From Mesorhizobium sp. B2-7-1 (GTDB lineage: Bacteria > Pseudomonadota > Alphaproteobacteria > Rhizobiales > Rhizobiaceae), in NCBI RefSeq assembly GCF_006440735.1, contig NZ_VFUA01000022.1, positions 1 through 64,000 on the forward strand: a stretch of 64,000 nt of DNA, written 5' to 3'. Below are positions 45,818-58,157 of this stretch, one piece after another. Position numbers and translations under genes: made by a program. Positions within the stretch are counted from its first letter, which is position 1. The number at the start of each line of letters is the position of its first letter. The notes beneath the pieces are model-generated. The model was not told the DNA's origin, made no database searches, and worked only from the letters and a program-made list of their open reading frames with translations.

Positions 45818-45833
45818 TTAAAAGCCGTTTAAC
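45818..45833 (-). promoter_or_regulatory. CtrA-type binding site upstream of the barrel gene
   Basis: TTAA-AAGCCGT-TTAAC matches the CtrA consensus TTAA-N7-TTAAC without mismatch. It is also within the 7-bp inverted repeat GGTTAAA/TTTAACC. It lies 79-94 bases before the start codon. CtrA is known to bind the omp25 promoter in Brucella. Confidence 0.6.
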
Positions 45834-45904
45834 CGTACTGATTAACCACGAATCTATACAATTTTAGATGGAACGCCGTTGTCCGACGGCCCGTCCGGCA
45901 ACGA

Positions 45905-45929
45905 AAAAGCCCGCCTTGCGGCGGGCTTG
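45905..45929 (-). terminator. Rho-independent terminator after glmM
   Basis: AAGCCCGCC-TTGC-GGCGGGCTT with TTTTTCGTT following on the minus strand, 29 bases past the glmM stop. Confidence 0.85.
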
Positions 45930-45957
45930 AAGACGTTGCGTAACGCCGGCGACGGGA

Positions 45958-47310
<1,353 letters not shown>

Positions 47311-47683
47311 GTGCCTTACAGTCCCCGTCGGTTTTTCAGCCGCCCGTATTGCCACAATTGGGCCGCATCCGATCATCAAATTTCATGATTATATATTACC
47401 AATCCTTAGAAAATCATTGTCGCGGGCGATGCAAATGATCCTAGGGCCTAACACATCTTCTCGCTGTGGGGCTAGTATGCCTGCCAGGGGGCAGCTTTTC
47501 GTCATGCATTCGCACGGAGAACCTCGGCGGCGTAGCAGCGAACCGGCAAGCAATTCATCACCTTATCGGGAGCAACACACTTTGTGACGGCGCCCGTGCC
47601 GGAAGCATCTGGCGCAACCGGACATTGAGCGTTATTGATTTGGCATAGGGACACTTATTGGCGGCAGCAAGGGAGAAAACGCC
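47311..47683. promoter_or_regulatory. Gene-free divergent region before glmM and the secreted repeat gene
   Basis: A 373-base gap, with a relatively AT-rich part near 47383-47420 (TTATATATTACC). No RNA leader, palindrome or small gene is convincing. Confidence 0.3.
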
Positions 47684-48364
47684 ATGCTTATTCATAGACT
47701 TGCAGCTTTGACGGGGATCGCCGTCGCAACCTTGTTCCTGGCGGCGCCGGCCAACGCGCTGACCATGGCCGAGTGCAGCACCAAGTATAACGCGGCCAAG
47801 GATGCGGGAACGCTTTCCGGCCAGACCTGGAACCAGTTCCGCAAGGCGCAGTGCGGCAGCGACGCTTCCGCCGCGACCGACACCAAGGCCGCCACTGATG
47901 CCAAGGCGGCGACCGATACGAAGGCCGCCGACACCAAGCCTGCCAAGAAGACGAAGGCGGCCGCCGCCACTACCGACGACGCGGCCAAGGGCCTGAGCTC
48001 CAAGGAATGCAGCGCCAAATACCAGGCTGCAAAAGCTGGCGGCACGCTGAAGGGCATGAAGTGGAACGACTTCCGCAAGGCCGAGTGCGGCGCCGGCGCC
48101 GACGATGACGACACCGTGCCGGCTCCGACGGAAGCGACCTACACCAGCGAACCGGCCAAGCCGAGCGTCGCCGCGCCGAAGGGCGTGAGCTTCCCGAAGG
48201 CGATTTCGCCGAAATTCGCCACCGAGACCCCGGCCAAGGGCCGCATGCATACCTGCCTCGAGCAGTACTACGCCAACAAGGATGCCAACACGCTGAACGG
48301 CCTGAAGTGGATCCAGAAGGGCGGCGGCTTCTATAGCCTGTGCAATGCCAAGCTGAAGAGCTGA
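47684..48364 (+). CDS. Secreted protein with three Cys-Tyr-Lys-Trp repeat modules
   Basis: This 226-residue protein has a signal peptide (RLAALTGIAVATLFLAAPANA) and then three copies of the pattern C-x3-Y-x3-K-x3-T-L-x-G-x2-W ending in Cys. They are at about residues 31-58, 107-133 and 193-222, the third closing IQKGGGFYSLC. Between them lie Ala/Lys/Thr/Asp-rich linkers with DTKAATDAKAATDTKA repeats. I do not recognise a named family. A smaller paralogue follows 239 bp downstream. Each module has two Cys and may form one disulfide. Probably periplasmic or exported. Confidence 0.8.
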   Translation: MLIHRLAALTGIAVATLFLAAPANALTMAECSTKYNAAKDAGTLSGQTWNQFRKAQCGSDASAATDTKAATDAKAATDTKAADTKPAKKTKAAAATTDDAAKGLSSKECSAKYQAAKAGGTLKGMKWNDFRKAECGAGADDDDTVPAPTEATYTSEPAKPSVAAPKGVSFPKAISPKFATETPAKGRMHTCLEQYYANKDANTLNGLKWIQKGGGFYSLCNAKLKS

Positions 48365-48384
48365 TCGCCTAATTATTCGAAGAG

Positions 48385-48420
48385 AAAAGGCCCGCGCATC
48401 GCAAGATGCGCGGGCCTTTT
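48385..48420 (+). terminator. Rho-independent terminator after the three-module gene
   Basis: AAAAGGCCCGCGCATC pairs exactly with GATGCGCGGGCCTTTT around GCAA. It is 20 bases past the stop and works for the plus strand; the A run makes it look symmetrical. Confidence 0.9.
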
Positions 48421-48603
48421 GTTGCGCGCGAAAACGCCGCGGCCTTGCCCGCATCTGCATATCGCGGGACTTGTCGGCATCATCGATTCGCCCACACTCC
48501 CACCACTAGGCCTATCGGTAGTTTGCAAAGATTCTTGTTGAACATATAGGGAACAAACAGTATACAAAAAGACATCGAACTTATTATCAATCAGGAGGGT
48601 CTT

Positions 48604-49062
48604 ATGTTCAGTTTGAAATTGGCGGCGTTGGCTGTGACGGCATTGGTCTCTTGGAATGCCACGCCTGCAAGCGCACTAACGATGAAGGAATGCGGCGAGA
48701 CCTATCGGACAGCCAAGGAAGGCGGCACTCTGAACGGCATGGACTGGGCCGCTTTCCGCAAGGAGAAATGCGCGACGTCCGCCGCGGAGAGTGTCAGCGC
48801 GGATACGGTCAAAACCGAGGAGCAGCAGAAAAAGGAAACCAGTGCGGCGGTCGCCCCCACTGTAGCGCCGGCGGGTGTGACATTCCCGACTATCCTCGCC
48901 GCCGAGTTCAAGACCGAAAAACCCGCGAAGGCCCGGATGAAGACCTGCCTGCAGGGTTACCACGACAACAAGGAGGCGGGTACGTTGAACGGCCTTCGCT
49001 GGATCCAGAAGGGCGGCGGTTACTACAGCCTCTGCAATGCGCGGCTGAAAGCTGAATCATAA
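48604..49062 (+). CDS. Secreted protein with two Cys-Tyr-Lys-Trp repeat modules
   Basis: This 152-residue paralogue of the preceding gene product has a signal peptide (MFSLKLAALAVTALVSWNATPASA). The mature start is LTMKEC, matching LTMAEC of its neighbour. Module one (C-GETY-RTAK-EGGTLNG) is at about 30-56 and ends FRKEKC. Module two is near 119-148 and ends WIQKGGGYYSLC. The middle is a Val/Ala/Glu linker. AGGAGGG precedes the ATG. It has its own 239-bp upstream region, so it may be regulated apart from its neighbour. Unknown function. Confidence 0.82.
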   Translation: MFSLKLAALAVTALVSWNATPASALTMKECGETYRTAKEGGTLNGMDWAAFRKEKCATSAAESVSADTVKTEEQQKKETSAAVAPTVAPAGVTFPTILAAEFKTEKPAKARMKTCLQGYHDNKEAGTLNGLRWIQKGGGYYSLCNARLKAES

Positions 49063-49205
49063 AAATCGAATACGGCGGATAGAGCCGTTCACCGTTTTTC
49101 CCGCAGACGTTGAGCCATCATTCTCGGCCGTGTCCGAGGATCAGCGGTCGGGCGATAGCTGGGCGTCGGGGACGAGGGAAGTCTTGCCTTGTCTCCAATT
49201 GCCAA

Positions 49206-49237
49206 ACAAAAACGCCGCGGACCAAGCCGCGGCGTTT
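49206..49237 (-). terminator. Rho-independent terminator after ftsH
   Basis: AACGCCGCGG (49211-49220) and CCGCGGCGTT (49227-49236) form the stem; TTTTTGTTTGG follows on the minus strand. Confidence 0.85.
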
Positions 49238-49263
49238 CTCGATCAGTCTCCCGCGCACCAACC

Positions 49264-51198
<1,935 letters not shown>

Positions 51199-51302
51199 CT
51201 ATTGTCCCGTTGGGGTCCGCGCACGGACCCGCGATGATGGAGAAGCTTGGGCCTAACATAGGGAGAGCGCCTCCCCTTGCCAAGCAGAACAGCACGTATC
51301 GG

Positions 51303-52697
51303 TTAAGCTTTCGCCCACCCTCGCCCGCCATCATGGCCGTGGAATGGCGGCGCCGGCAACGGCGGCGCGCCGACAAGCGCCGCCACGGCGGCAGCCGGCT
51401 CGAGGTCGAAGGACGGCAGGAAGCGCGCAAAAGGGGCCACCGCCGGAACGATCGAGACCGATTGCAAGCCGGCATTGCCGCCAGCAAAACCAAGGCGTTC
51501 GGCGCCGGACCACAGCGAAGGTTCCGCGGCAAGCGCCGCGCGTGACAGGCTTGGTGGAATATCTTCGCTCAAGGGCGCTTGCCGAGCGGCAGCGGACCCA
51601 AGCGGCGCGATCACCAAGCCGCCCGGCCAGTCTTTCAAATTGATGCGTGCGTCCAAAGTGACGCGCCGCCGGCCATCCCAAAGCTCTTCGTCTACCAGTG
51701 GCGCGGGCGCGGGCAGGTTGCGGTTTTCGCGGCGAAGGAAAATGCCGGTTCGCCGCGCATCGACCACCGTCCGCGACAATGTGGCGCAAAGCGGCGCCGA
51801 TCGCAGTCGGGAAAACAGCGCGGCGCAGCGCGCCTCGTCGGCGACAAAGGACGTGCCGCCGACCGCGGCCAAAAGGATGCGGAGCGCATAGATGGCCGCC
51901 TCGCCATCCGCATGCGCGGAGAATTCGCGATCCAGGCGAATGAGGCCCGGAACCGGTCTGCCGGCAAAGGCGTCGATGAGCACGGCGGCGCGGTGGCCGA
52001 TGTCGTGGCGCTCACCGGCCGCCTGTCCTGCTTTCGCCAGCGCTTCGGCGATACGCTGTTCGCCCTCGCCGTGCGCGAGCTTTGCCCGCACGCGCGGCCG
52101 CTCGAAGCGGGCATCTTCATTGGTCGGGTCCTCGATCCAGCCAATGTCGCGAGCCCGCAGCATCTCGCGCAGCGCCGCGCGCCTTATGCCGAGTAGCGGC
52201 CGCACGATCCATGTTCGCCAGTCGTGCAGCGTGGCGGGCGCTATGCCGGCGAGGCCCCGGCCTTCATCGTCGCGCGCCTGCCGCATCAGCACCGTCTCGG
52301 CCTGGTCGTCGGCGGTGTGGCCGGTCAGGATCAGCTTGATGCCTTCGGCATCGGCCGCTTCGGCAAGCAGCCTGTAGCGCGCCTCGCGCGCGGCGGCCGG
52401 CAGACCGGTCGCGGGCTTGTCGCCGTGCCAGGCGAGAATGCGATGCGCGATGCCGCGCTCGGCGCAGAAACGGGCAACCTGCCGCGCCTCGACGGCCGAA
52501 CCTGGCCTTAGGCCATGATCGACGGTCACCGCGAGCAGCCTGGCGCCCGATGCGGTCCGATCGAAGTAATCCTTGAGGAGAATAAGCAGGGCGGTCGAGT
52601 CGCTGCCGCCGGACACGGCTGCAACGGCGCCGGTCGAAAAGTCTAGGTCGGAGAAAAGGTGGTCTGAAAAGTGAGCTTTGGTATCGGGCGTCAGCAC
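51303..52697 (-). CDS. tilS: tRNA(Ile)-lysidine synthase
   Basis: This 464-residue PP-loop ATPase makes lysidine at the wobble C of the tRNA-Ile reading AUA. PP-loop SGGSDS is at 29-34, with [14 protein letters not shown] and the family segment RPLLGIRR. Its start overlaps the cpoB stop by 7 bases, and it precedes ftsH. The C-terminal half is weakly conserved and ends without a clear TilS C-terminal domain. Confidence 0.92.
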   Translation of the reverse strand: MLTPDTKAHFSDHLFSDLDFSTGAVAAVSGGSDSTALLILLKDYFDRTASGARLLAVTVDHGLRPGSAVEARQVARFCAERGIAHRILAWHGDKPATGLPAAAREARYRLLAEAADAEGIKLILTGHTADDQAETVLMRQARDDEGRGLAGIAPATLHDWRTWIVRPLLGIRRAALREMLRARDIGWIEDPTNEDARFERPRVRAKLAHGEGEQRIAEALAKAGQAAGERHDIGHRAAVLIDAFAGRPVPGLIRLDREFSAHADGEAAIYALRILLAAVGGTSFVADEARCAALFSRLRSAPLCATLSRTVVDARRTGIFLRRENRNLPAPAPLVDEELWDGRRRVTLDARINLKDWPGGLVIAPLGSAAARQAPLSEDIPPSLSRAALAAEPSLWSGAERLGFAGGNAGLQSVSIVPAVAPFARFLPSFDLEPAAAVAALVGAPPLPAPPFHGHDGGRGWAKA

Positions 52698-53827
52698 GCC
52701 GCCAGCGCCTTTTCCTGCTTGATGCGTTCCTTGAGCGCGCCGGAAACGTCGGGATAGCGCTTGCCGATCTCGCTGAAGGTGGCGCAGGCCACGTCGTTTT
52801 GCTTCAGGCCGACCAGCGAAACGCCGAGCTTGAGCAGCATGTCGGGCGCCTTCTTGGCCTTCGGGTATTCCTTGCTGGCGGCGAGGAAGATCTCGGCCGC
52901 GTCACGGTATTTCTGCTGGCCGAGCAGCGACTCGCCCAGCCAGTAATGCGCATCCGCCGCCTTGGCGTCCTTGGGGAAGCGCGAAATATGATCGCGAAAA
53001 CCCTGTTCGGCGGTCGGGTAATCGCCCGACAGGATGAACTGGTAGGAGTTGCGGTAGAGCTCGTCGGGATCGTTGGTCGACGGCAGGGCGGCGACTTGCG
53101 TGTCGCCGGCCTTGTTCTTCTTGGCCGGCGTCTCGGCGGAAGGAGCGTTTGCGGTGGCCGCCGGGGCTTCCGCCGGCGCGCTGGCCTGCGAACCGGTCTC
53201 GGCATTGACGACATTGCCGTTCTTGTCGACGGTGATGGTGCCGAAATCCTTCGGCGGCGCGCCGGTGATCAGCTTGCCGGGATCGCCGGTCTGCGATTCC
53301 ACGATGACGTCGCCGACGCTCTTGCCGCCGCCATTTTGCCCGCCCGCGTCGGCCGGCGCCTGCGTCGCCGGGGCCTGGGCGACGCTGTTGTCGGTGCCGG
53401 CATCGCCGAGATTGGTGTTGCCGTCATTGCCGTTCCCGTCCTGGGGCGCGGCCTCCGATTTCTTCTGCCCGGCCGGCTTGGCGCCGCCTTGCGAACCACC
53501 TTCGAGCTGCTGGAAGCGGAACTCGTTGTCTTCCTGCTGCTTGCGCATCTGTTCCTGCATCTGCAGGATCTGGAAGTTGAGCTCCTCGATCTTGCCGTTC
53601 ATCTGGCGAAGCTGGTCCTCCAGCCCCGTCATGCCGCCGCTGCTGTCCTGGGCGAGCTGCGCCTGCTCCGGCTTCTTCTTGTCGCCGAAGATGCCGAGCG
53701 TCGGCAGATGGAAGGTGAACCCGGCGTCGGAGGCCCGCGCGGCGCTGTCGGCCGAGGCGGCAAGGCTCGGGAGGCTTGATACGAGCAGCAGCGCAAGCGT
53801 GCCGCTCAGGACCGTTCTGAAATGCAT
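52691..53827 (-). CDS. cpoB: Cell division coordinator CpoB (YbgF)
   Basis: This 378-residue periplasmic protein has a signal peptide ([20 protein letters not shown]). A coiled coil for trimerisation follows ([20 protein letters not shown], about 68-105), then a long Gly/Ala/Asn linker. Three C-terminal TPRs span from about 255 ([21 protein letters not shown]) to the end. CpoB links Tol-Pal to peptidoglycan synthesis during division. It is the last gene of the tol-pal set and overlaps tilS. The linker is long compared with E. coli CpoB (about 260 residues). Confidence 0.93.
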   Translation of the reverse strand: MHFRTVLSGTLALLLVSSLPSLAASADSAARASDAGFTFHLPTLGIFGDKKKPEQAQLAQDSSGGMTGLEDQLRQMNGKIEELNFQILQMQEQMRKQQEDNEFRFQQLEGGSQGGAKPAGQKKSEAAPQDGNGNDGNTNLGDAGTDNSVAQAPATQAPADAGGQNGGGKSVGDVIVESQTGDPGKLITGAPPKDFGTITVDKNGNVVNAETGSQASAPAEAPAATANAPSAETPAKKNKAGDTQVAALPSTNDPDELYRNSYQFILSGDYPTAEQGFRDHISRFPKDAKAADAHYWLGESLLGQQKYRDAAEIFLAASKEYPKAKKAPDMLLKLGVSLVGLKQNDVACATFSEIGKRYPDVSGALKERIKQEKALAAC

Positions 53828-53952
53828 TCTGTCTCTCGCGGTGGGTGTTGGCCTGATGCGCCTTTCCAAATCAAACAGTGGGAGGAAGCGCCCTCGCGCT
53901 CATAGCAGGACGCGAGACTTCGGCCAAATTTTGTTTCAAGCCGTTGCAAATG

Positions 53953-53984
53953 AAAAAGGCGGCCCTGAGGCCGCCTTTCATTTT
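53953..53984 (-). terminator. Terminator between pal and cpoB
   Basis: AAAGGCGGCC and GGCCGCCTTT pair exactly around CTGA (53955-53964 with 53969-53978), with TTTCATTTGC on the minus strand. It would reduce read-through from pal into cpoB. Confidence 0.85.
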
Positions 53985-54037
53985 GGGATGTTGTATTTTT
54001 GCCGCCGGGGCCGCCTGGCGCCCTTGGCGAAAATCGA

Positions 54038-54544
54038 TCAGGAGCCGGCGCCGGAAAGCGTGGTGACGGCGCGGCGGTTCTGCGACCAGCAGGAGATGTC
54101 GTCGCAGACCGCGACCGGACGCTCCTTGCCGTAGGAAATCGTCTTCAGGCGACTGGCGGGGACGCCCTTGGAAACCAGGAAGTCGCGCGTGGCGGCGGCG
54201 CGGCGGGCGCCCAGCGCCAGATTGTACTCACGCGTGCCGCGTTCGTCGGCATGGCCTTCGATGACGATCGCATACTGGCGATACTGGTTGAGCCACTGCG
54301 CCTGGCGCCCCAGCGTGGTCTGCGCATCGGCGCGGATCGACGCGGAATCGGTATCGAAGAAGATGCGGTCGCCGATGTTGACGGTGAAGTCCTGCGCCGA
54401 GCCTGGCGTCGCGGCGCCGGCACCGTTGAGGCCGAGATCGGCCGCGCTGTTCGGGGTCTTCTTCGACGCGCAGCCGGTGATGGCGAGAGCCGCCACGAGC
54501 GCGATCATCGCCGGGTTTCTGGTAAGTGCTGCGATACGGCCCAT
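54038..54544 (-). CDS. pal: Peptidoglycan-associated lipoprotein Pal
   Basis: This 168-residue lipoprotein has the lipobox LAITGC (Cys25) and an OmpA-like C-terminal domain. The domain has FFDTDSASIRADAQTTLGRQ, then IEGHADERGTREYNLALGARRA, which binds peptidoglycan. It ties the outer membrane to the wall and binds TolB. The start at 54544 places the lipobox at normal distance; a longer frame adds 13 residues. Here a four-helix-bundle gene lies between it and tolB. Confidence 0.95.
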   Translation of the reverse strand: MGRIAALTRNPAMIALVAALAITGCASKKTPNSAADLGLNGAGAATPGSAQDFTVNIGDRIFFDTDSASIRADAQTTLGRQAQWLNQYRQYAIVIEGHADERGTREYNLALGARRAAATRDFLVSKGVPASRLKTISYGKERPVAVCDDISCWSQNRRAVTTLSGAGS

Positions 54545-54725
54545 GCCGCCTCTCCTTCGCATATAAGTGATTTCGTTGATCACCCAGTAACCACGTTTGG
54601 GTTAACCGGCATTCAAGAAACACGGTTAATGTTTGGTTTCGAGCCGCCGTCCTCGGCCGTTTTTGTCGGGCTCACATTGCGTGCGGACCGTAGGCGGAAA
54701 TGCGGCCAAAACATGAAAAAAAGAG

Positions 54726-54757
54726 GAATTGAGGAACTGAAGAACTGAGGAACTGAA
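54726..54757. repeat. Four tandem 8-bp units at the 3' end of the S23 cassette
   Basis: The units read GAATTGAG, GAACTGAA, GAACTGAG, GAACTGAA without gaps. They start 11 bases beyond the end of the S23 gene and are repeated in inverted orientation at the other end (55145-55174). Confidence 0.85.
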
Positions 54758-54767
54758 GAAAAGGGGA

Positions 54768-55145
54768 TCAAGCCAGCTTCTCTCGAAGACTCACGAGCAT
54801 CCCATGGATTTGGGCATAGGACTGTCGCCAAGCGTCGAGTTGGGGCCGTGAGATGTATTGAAGGTCAAACGCGTAAGATATCCACGTCTCCGCTTCGCTG
54901 CATGATCCAATCGCCATCGAAACGAAGCGAGCGAATTCAGCTTTGGAGTGGCTTTGCTTGGCAAATCCCTCAGCCAGATTGGCACATATGCCTTTACTCG
55001 AGCGACGCAATTGATCAGCTAGCGCGTATTGCTCAATTTTTGGAAAAGTAAGGGTGGCTCTATGCACATCGAGAGAGACTGCGTAAGCGCGTTTGTAGAC
55101 TTCCAAGTCTCGCCCGCGCTCAACGAAGCGCCCTGGCTTCTCCAT
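54768..55145 (-). CDS. Four-helix bundle (S23 / 23S rRNA-intervening-sequence-type) protein
   Basis: This 125-residue protein fits the S23/Avd-like family, with DLEVYKRAYAVSLDVHRAT, FPKIEQYALADQLRRSSKGI, CANLAEGFAKQSHSKAEFARF and GSCSEAETWISYAFDLQYI marking the four helices. Relatives sit in rRNA intervening sequences or beside retroelements, and their role is mostly unknown. The gene lies between tolB and pal and is flanked by inverted copies of 8-bp-unit repeats, so it looks like an inserted cassette. The start is 26 bp after the tolB stop; GGGGA precedes the ATG. Confidence 0.9.
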   Translation of the reverse strand: MEKPGRFVERGRDLEVYKRAYAVSLDVHRATLTFPKIEQYALADQLRRSSKGICANLAEGFAKQSHSKAEFARFVSMAIGSCSEAETWISYAFDLQYISRPQLDAWRQSYAQIHGMLVSLREKLA

Positions 55146-55174
55146 TCCCCAGTTCCCGAGTTCTTCAGTTCCTA
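55145..55174. repeat. Inverted counterpart of the 8-bp units at the tolB end
   Basis: Read on the minus strand, the tolB stop TAG is followed at once by GAACTGAA, GAACTCGG, GAACTGGG and then GAATGG, which holds the S23 start codon. The period and sequence match the units at 54726-54757 in inverse orientation. Confidence 0.8.
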
Positions 55175-56485
55175 CTCAAGAAGCGGCGACCAAGCCGGAT
55201 CCGAAGCGTAGTTCGCGGTCGGGATCTGCTGCTCGTTGCGGCCGGTGAGATCGACCGAGATCAGCTTGGGTCCACCGCCGGCGTCGCGGAAGAACATCAG
55301 CACGCGGCCGTTCGGCGCCCAGGTCGGGCCCTCCTGCTGGAAGCCGGAGGACAGGATGCGCTCGCCCGAGCCGTCGGTCTTCATGACGCCGATCTGGAAT
55401 TCGCCGCCGCTCTGCTTGGTGAAGGCGATGAGGTCGCCGCGCGGCGACCAGACCGGCGTCGAATAGACGCCGTCGCCGAAGGAGATGCGGTGCGGGTTGG
55501 AGCCGTCCGCGCCCATGACGTAGATCTGCGAGCGGCCGCTGCCGCCGCCGCGGTCGGAGGTGAAGACGACCTGCGAGCCATCCGGCGAATAGGAGGGCGA
55601 GGTGTCGATGGCGGTCGAATCGGTCAGCCGCGTGGTCGACCGGCTCCTCAGGTCCATCGCGAAGATGTTGGAATTGCCGTCGTCGCGCAGCAGGCTCATG
55701 ATCACCTTCTGGCCATCGGGCGAAAAGCGCGGCGCGAACGTCATGCCCGGGAAATTGCCGACCAGCTCGCGCTGCCCGGTTTCGATCTGCAGGAGATACA
55801 CTTTCGGCTGTCCGCTCTCATAGGACATATAGGTGATTTCCTGCCGGTTCGGCGAGAAGCGCGGCGTCAGGACGATAGCGCGGCCGTCGGACAGATAGCG
55901 CACATTGGCGCCGTCCTGGTCCATGATGGCGAGGCGCTTCTTGCGCGCGTTCTTGGCGCCGGATTCGTCGACGAAGACGACGCGGGTATCGAAATAGCCT
56001 TTCTCGCCGGTGATCTTCTCATAGATCGCATCGGCGATGATGTGCGCGACACGGCGTTGATTGGCGTCGTTGGCGAAAAACTGCTCGCCGGCCAGCTGCG
56101 TGTTGCCAAAGATATCCCACAGCCGGTACTGGGCGCGGATGCGGCCATCCGCCTCCTTGCTCACGCTGCCGGTGACCAGCGCCTGCGCATTGATGACTTT
56201 CCAGTCGTCGAAACGGGGCTGGGCATCCGGATTCGTGATCTTTTCGACGAAGGCGGCCTTGTCGATCGGCGCGAACAGTCCTGACCGTTTCAGATCGGCG
56301 GCTACGATTTCCGATATCTGTGGCCCAAGTCCTCCCTGAAAGTCGGGGATGGCGATCGGCATCGGCTCGACATTGCCTTTGTTGACGTTGAGCTCGAGGG
56401 TTGCCCGAGCAGGCAAGGTGGCGACGGAAATTATGCCTACCGCCATTGCGGCGACCATCAGGAGCGGCTTGAGGATGGATTTCAT
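55172..56485 (-). CDS. tolB: Tol-Pal system beta-propeller protein TolB
   Basis: This 437-residue periplasmic protein has a signal peptide ([22 protein letters not shown]), an N-terminal alpha/beta domain that meets TolA, and a six-blade propeller ([61 protein letters not shown], then DPAWSPLLE). It binds Pal at the outer membrane. Stop lies at the edge of the repeat that bounds the S23 gene. Confidence 0.95.
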   Translation of the reverse strand: MKSILKPLLMVAAMAVGIISVATLPARATLELNVNKGNVEPMPIAIPDFQGGLGPQISEIVAADLKRSGLFAPIDKAAFVEKITNPDAQPRFDDWKVINAQALVTGSVSKEADGRIRAQYRLWDIFGNTQLAGEQFFANDANQRRVAHIIADAIYEKITGEKGYFDTRVVFVDESGAKNARKKRLAIMDQDGANVRYLSDGRAIVLTPRFSPNRQEITYMSYESGQPKVYLLQIETGQRELVGNFPGMTFAPRFSPDGQKVIMSLLRDDGNSNIFAMDLRSRSTTRLTDSTAIDTSPSYSPDGSQVVFTSDRGGGSGRSQIYVMGADGSNPHRISFGDGVYSTPVWSPRGDLIAFTKQSGGEFQIGVMKTDGSGERILSSGFQQEGPTWAPNGRVLMFFRDAGGGPKLISVDLTGRNEQQIPTANYASDPAWSPLLE

Positions 56486-56524
56486 GTCTTCTCGCTTCTC
56501 TTGCTGATTTTTTGGGTGCTCAGG

Positions 56525-57679
56525 CTACAGGCCAAGCATCGCCCTTGGATCGAAGTTGACGCGAACGTCGGACCAGATGTCTTGCTTGCCGGCGGGAACC
56601 TGCAGCCCGGCGACATCGCATTTCTGCACGGCGCGAACCGCGCTGGCGTCGAATTGAGGGTTGCCGCTGGACTTTTCGACGGTCGGGCGGCCCTCCAGCT
56701 TGCCGGAGGCGTTCAGGTTGAAACGGATGACCACGGTGAAGTCCTCGGATCCTTCGAGGCCGACCGGTAGCGTCCAGCAACCACCGAGCTGGTCCTCCAG
56801 CGCTCCTTGCTCCGACCTGGAGAGCTTCTGGCCCTGATCCTTTTCGCCGCCGAGCGAGGCCTGCTGGGTCGAGCGCTTGGCGCCGCCGCCGGATGGCTTC
56901 TGCTTGTCGAGCAGGGCCGTTATCTCGTCGGCGTTGAACTGCTTCTCGTCCGATTTCTTCTTGGAAGACGCTTCCTTTACCGGCTTGTCGGCGTCCTTGC
57001 GATCCGGCGCCTTGGCGCTCTCGGCCTGGGCCGGCTGCGGCTTCGGCCGCGCTTCCGGCGCGGGTGCTGAATCCGGCAGCTTCGCCTCATCCGTGGGCTG
57101 ATCCTGCGAGATCGCCTCGGCCACCGCGTCCGGCTTCACCTCTTCCTTCGGGATAGCGGCGGTTGTGTCCTTCGGCGGAGTCGGCGCCGGTTGCTTGGCC
57201 GGCGTCGGCTTGGGCTCCGTCTGCTTGACCGGCTCGGGCTTGACCTCTTCCTTCGGCGTCGGCGTCGGCGCGACCTCGGTCGCCGGGGTCGGCTTCGGCT
57301 TCTCCTGCGGCTTCGGCACGTCCTCGACCGCCGGCTTCTCGACCGGCGTCGGCGCGGGCGGCGGCGCCGCCGTCTTGTCGACTGGCTTCGGCTTGGCTTC
57401 GTCCGTCACCGGCTTGTCGGTGTCGACGGTGTTCTCGCCGACTTTCTGGGCATCGGGAACGACATCCGGGCGCTTCGTCGGAACAGGCGCCGGCTTGTCA
57501 TGCATCACCGACTTCTTGTCGCCCTGCAGCGTCTGTGCGATCGCCTCCATCGGCACGATGTCGACCGCCACCGACTCCACGTCGGAGGCAGGCATCGCCG
57601 GCGGCGACGACAGCGTGAACAGCCCGAAGGCCAGCGCCACCGCGTGCAAGATCACCGAAGAGGTGAGACCGGTCCGCAT
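56525..57679 (-). CDS. tolA: Tol-Pal envelope protein TolA
   Basis: This 384-residue protein has one N-terminal helix (SSVILHAVALAFGLFTLSS), a long Lys/Pro/Ala/Glu-rich middle domain (about 70-290) and the compact C-terminal domain. In the C-terminal domain, QLGGCWTLPVGLEGSEDFTVV and SAVRAVQKC hold two Cys that may pair. It carries energy from TolQR across the periplasm to TolB-Pal. Length is close to E. coli TolA (421), with a Pro-rich rather than Ala/Lys helical middle. Confidence 0.92.
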   Translation of the reverse strand: MRTGLTSSVILHAVALAFGLFTLSSPPAMPASDVESVAVDIVPMEAIAQTLQGDKKSVMHDKPAPVPTKRPDVVPDAQKVGENTVDTDKPVTDEAKPKPVDKTAAPPPAPTPVEKPAVEDVPKPQEKPKPTPATEVAPTPTPKEEVKPEPVKQTEPKPTPAKQPAPTPPKDTTAAIPKEEVKPDAVAEAISQDQPTDEAKLPDSAPAPEARPKPQPAQAESAKAPDRKDADKPVKEASSKKKSDEKQFNADEITALLDKQKPSGGGAKRSTQQASLGGEKDQGQKLSRSEQGALEDQLGGCWTLPVGLEGSEDFTVVIRFNLNASGKLEGRPTVEKSSGNPQFDASAVRAVQKCDVAGLQVPAGKQDIWSDVRVNFDPRAMLGL

Positions 57680-57686
57680 TTGGCGT

Positions 57687-58148
57687 CTACTGATCCTGTT
57701 CCTGCAGCGAGACCAGGCCGATATTCTTATAGCCGGCCGCCGAAATGCGGGCCATGACCTTCATCGCCGTGCCGTAATCCGTCGACTTGTCGCCGCGGAT
57801 GAAGATGCGCTCGTCATAGCCGGTCTTTGAAATCGCCTGCAGCTTGGCCACCAATTCGTCGATCGGGATCTCGGTCTCCTGCAAGAAAATCTTGCCCGCG
57901 GCGTCGATCGAAACGGTTATCGGCTGCGTGTCGACATTCATCGCCTTGGCCTGCGTGTCCGGCAGGTCGATCGGCACGCCGACGGTGAGCAGCGGCGCCG
58001 CGACCATGAAGATGATCAACAGCACCAGCATCACGTCGACCATCGGCGTGACGTTGATTTCAGACATCAGGGCATGGTGACGGCCACGGCGCCTATGGCC
58101 GCGCCCACCTCGCCCCGAGCCACCTGCGCCAGCAGCAGACATCCCCAT
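57687..58148 (-). CDS. tolR: Tol-Pal proton-channel subunit TolR
   Basis: This 153-residue protein has a basic N-terminal tail (Gly/Arg/His rich), one helix holding the essential Asp in INVTPMVDVMLVLLIIFMVA, and a periplasmic domain. It is a partner of TolQ in the proton-driven motor. The Gly/Arg-rich tail of about 27 residues before the helix is longer than in E. coli. The gene lies between tolQ and tolA with gaps of 7-9 bp. Confidence 0.94.
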   Translation of the reverse strand: MGMSAAGAGGSGRGGRGHRRRGRHHALMSEINVTPMVDVMLVLLIIFMVAAPLLTVGVPIDLPDTQAKAMNVDTQPITVSIDAAGKIFLQETEIPIDELVAKLQAISKTGYDERIFIRGDKSTDYGTAMKVMARISAAGYKNIGLVSLQEQDQ

Positions 58149-58157
58149 GATCGTTCC

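Noticed and set aside
48373-48567. 64-residue minus-strand frame between the two secreted repeat genes
   Set aside because: It begins in a promoter region, runs through a terminator stem and has no ribosome site.
54726-54757. Tandem 8-bp units as a CRISPR-like array
   Set aside because: The units are contiguous with no spacers and there are no cas genes.
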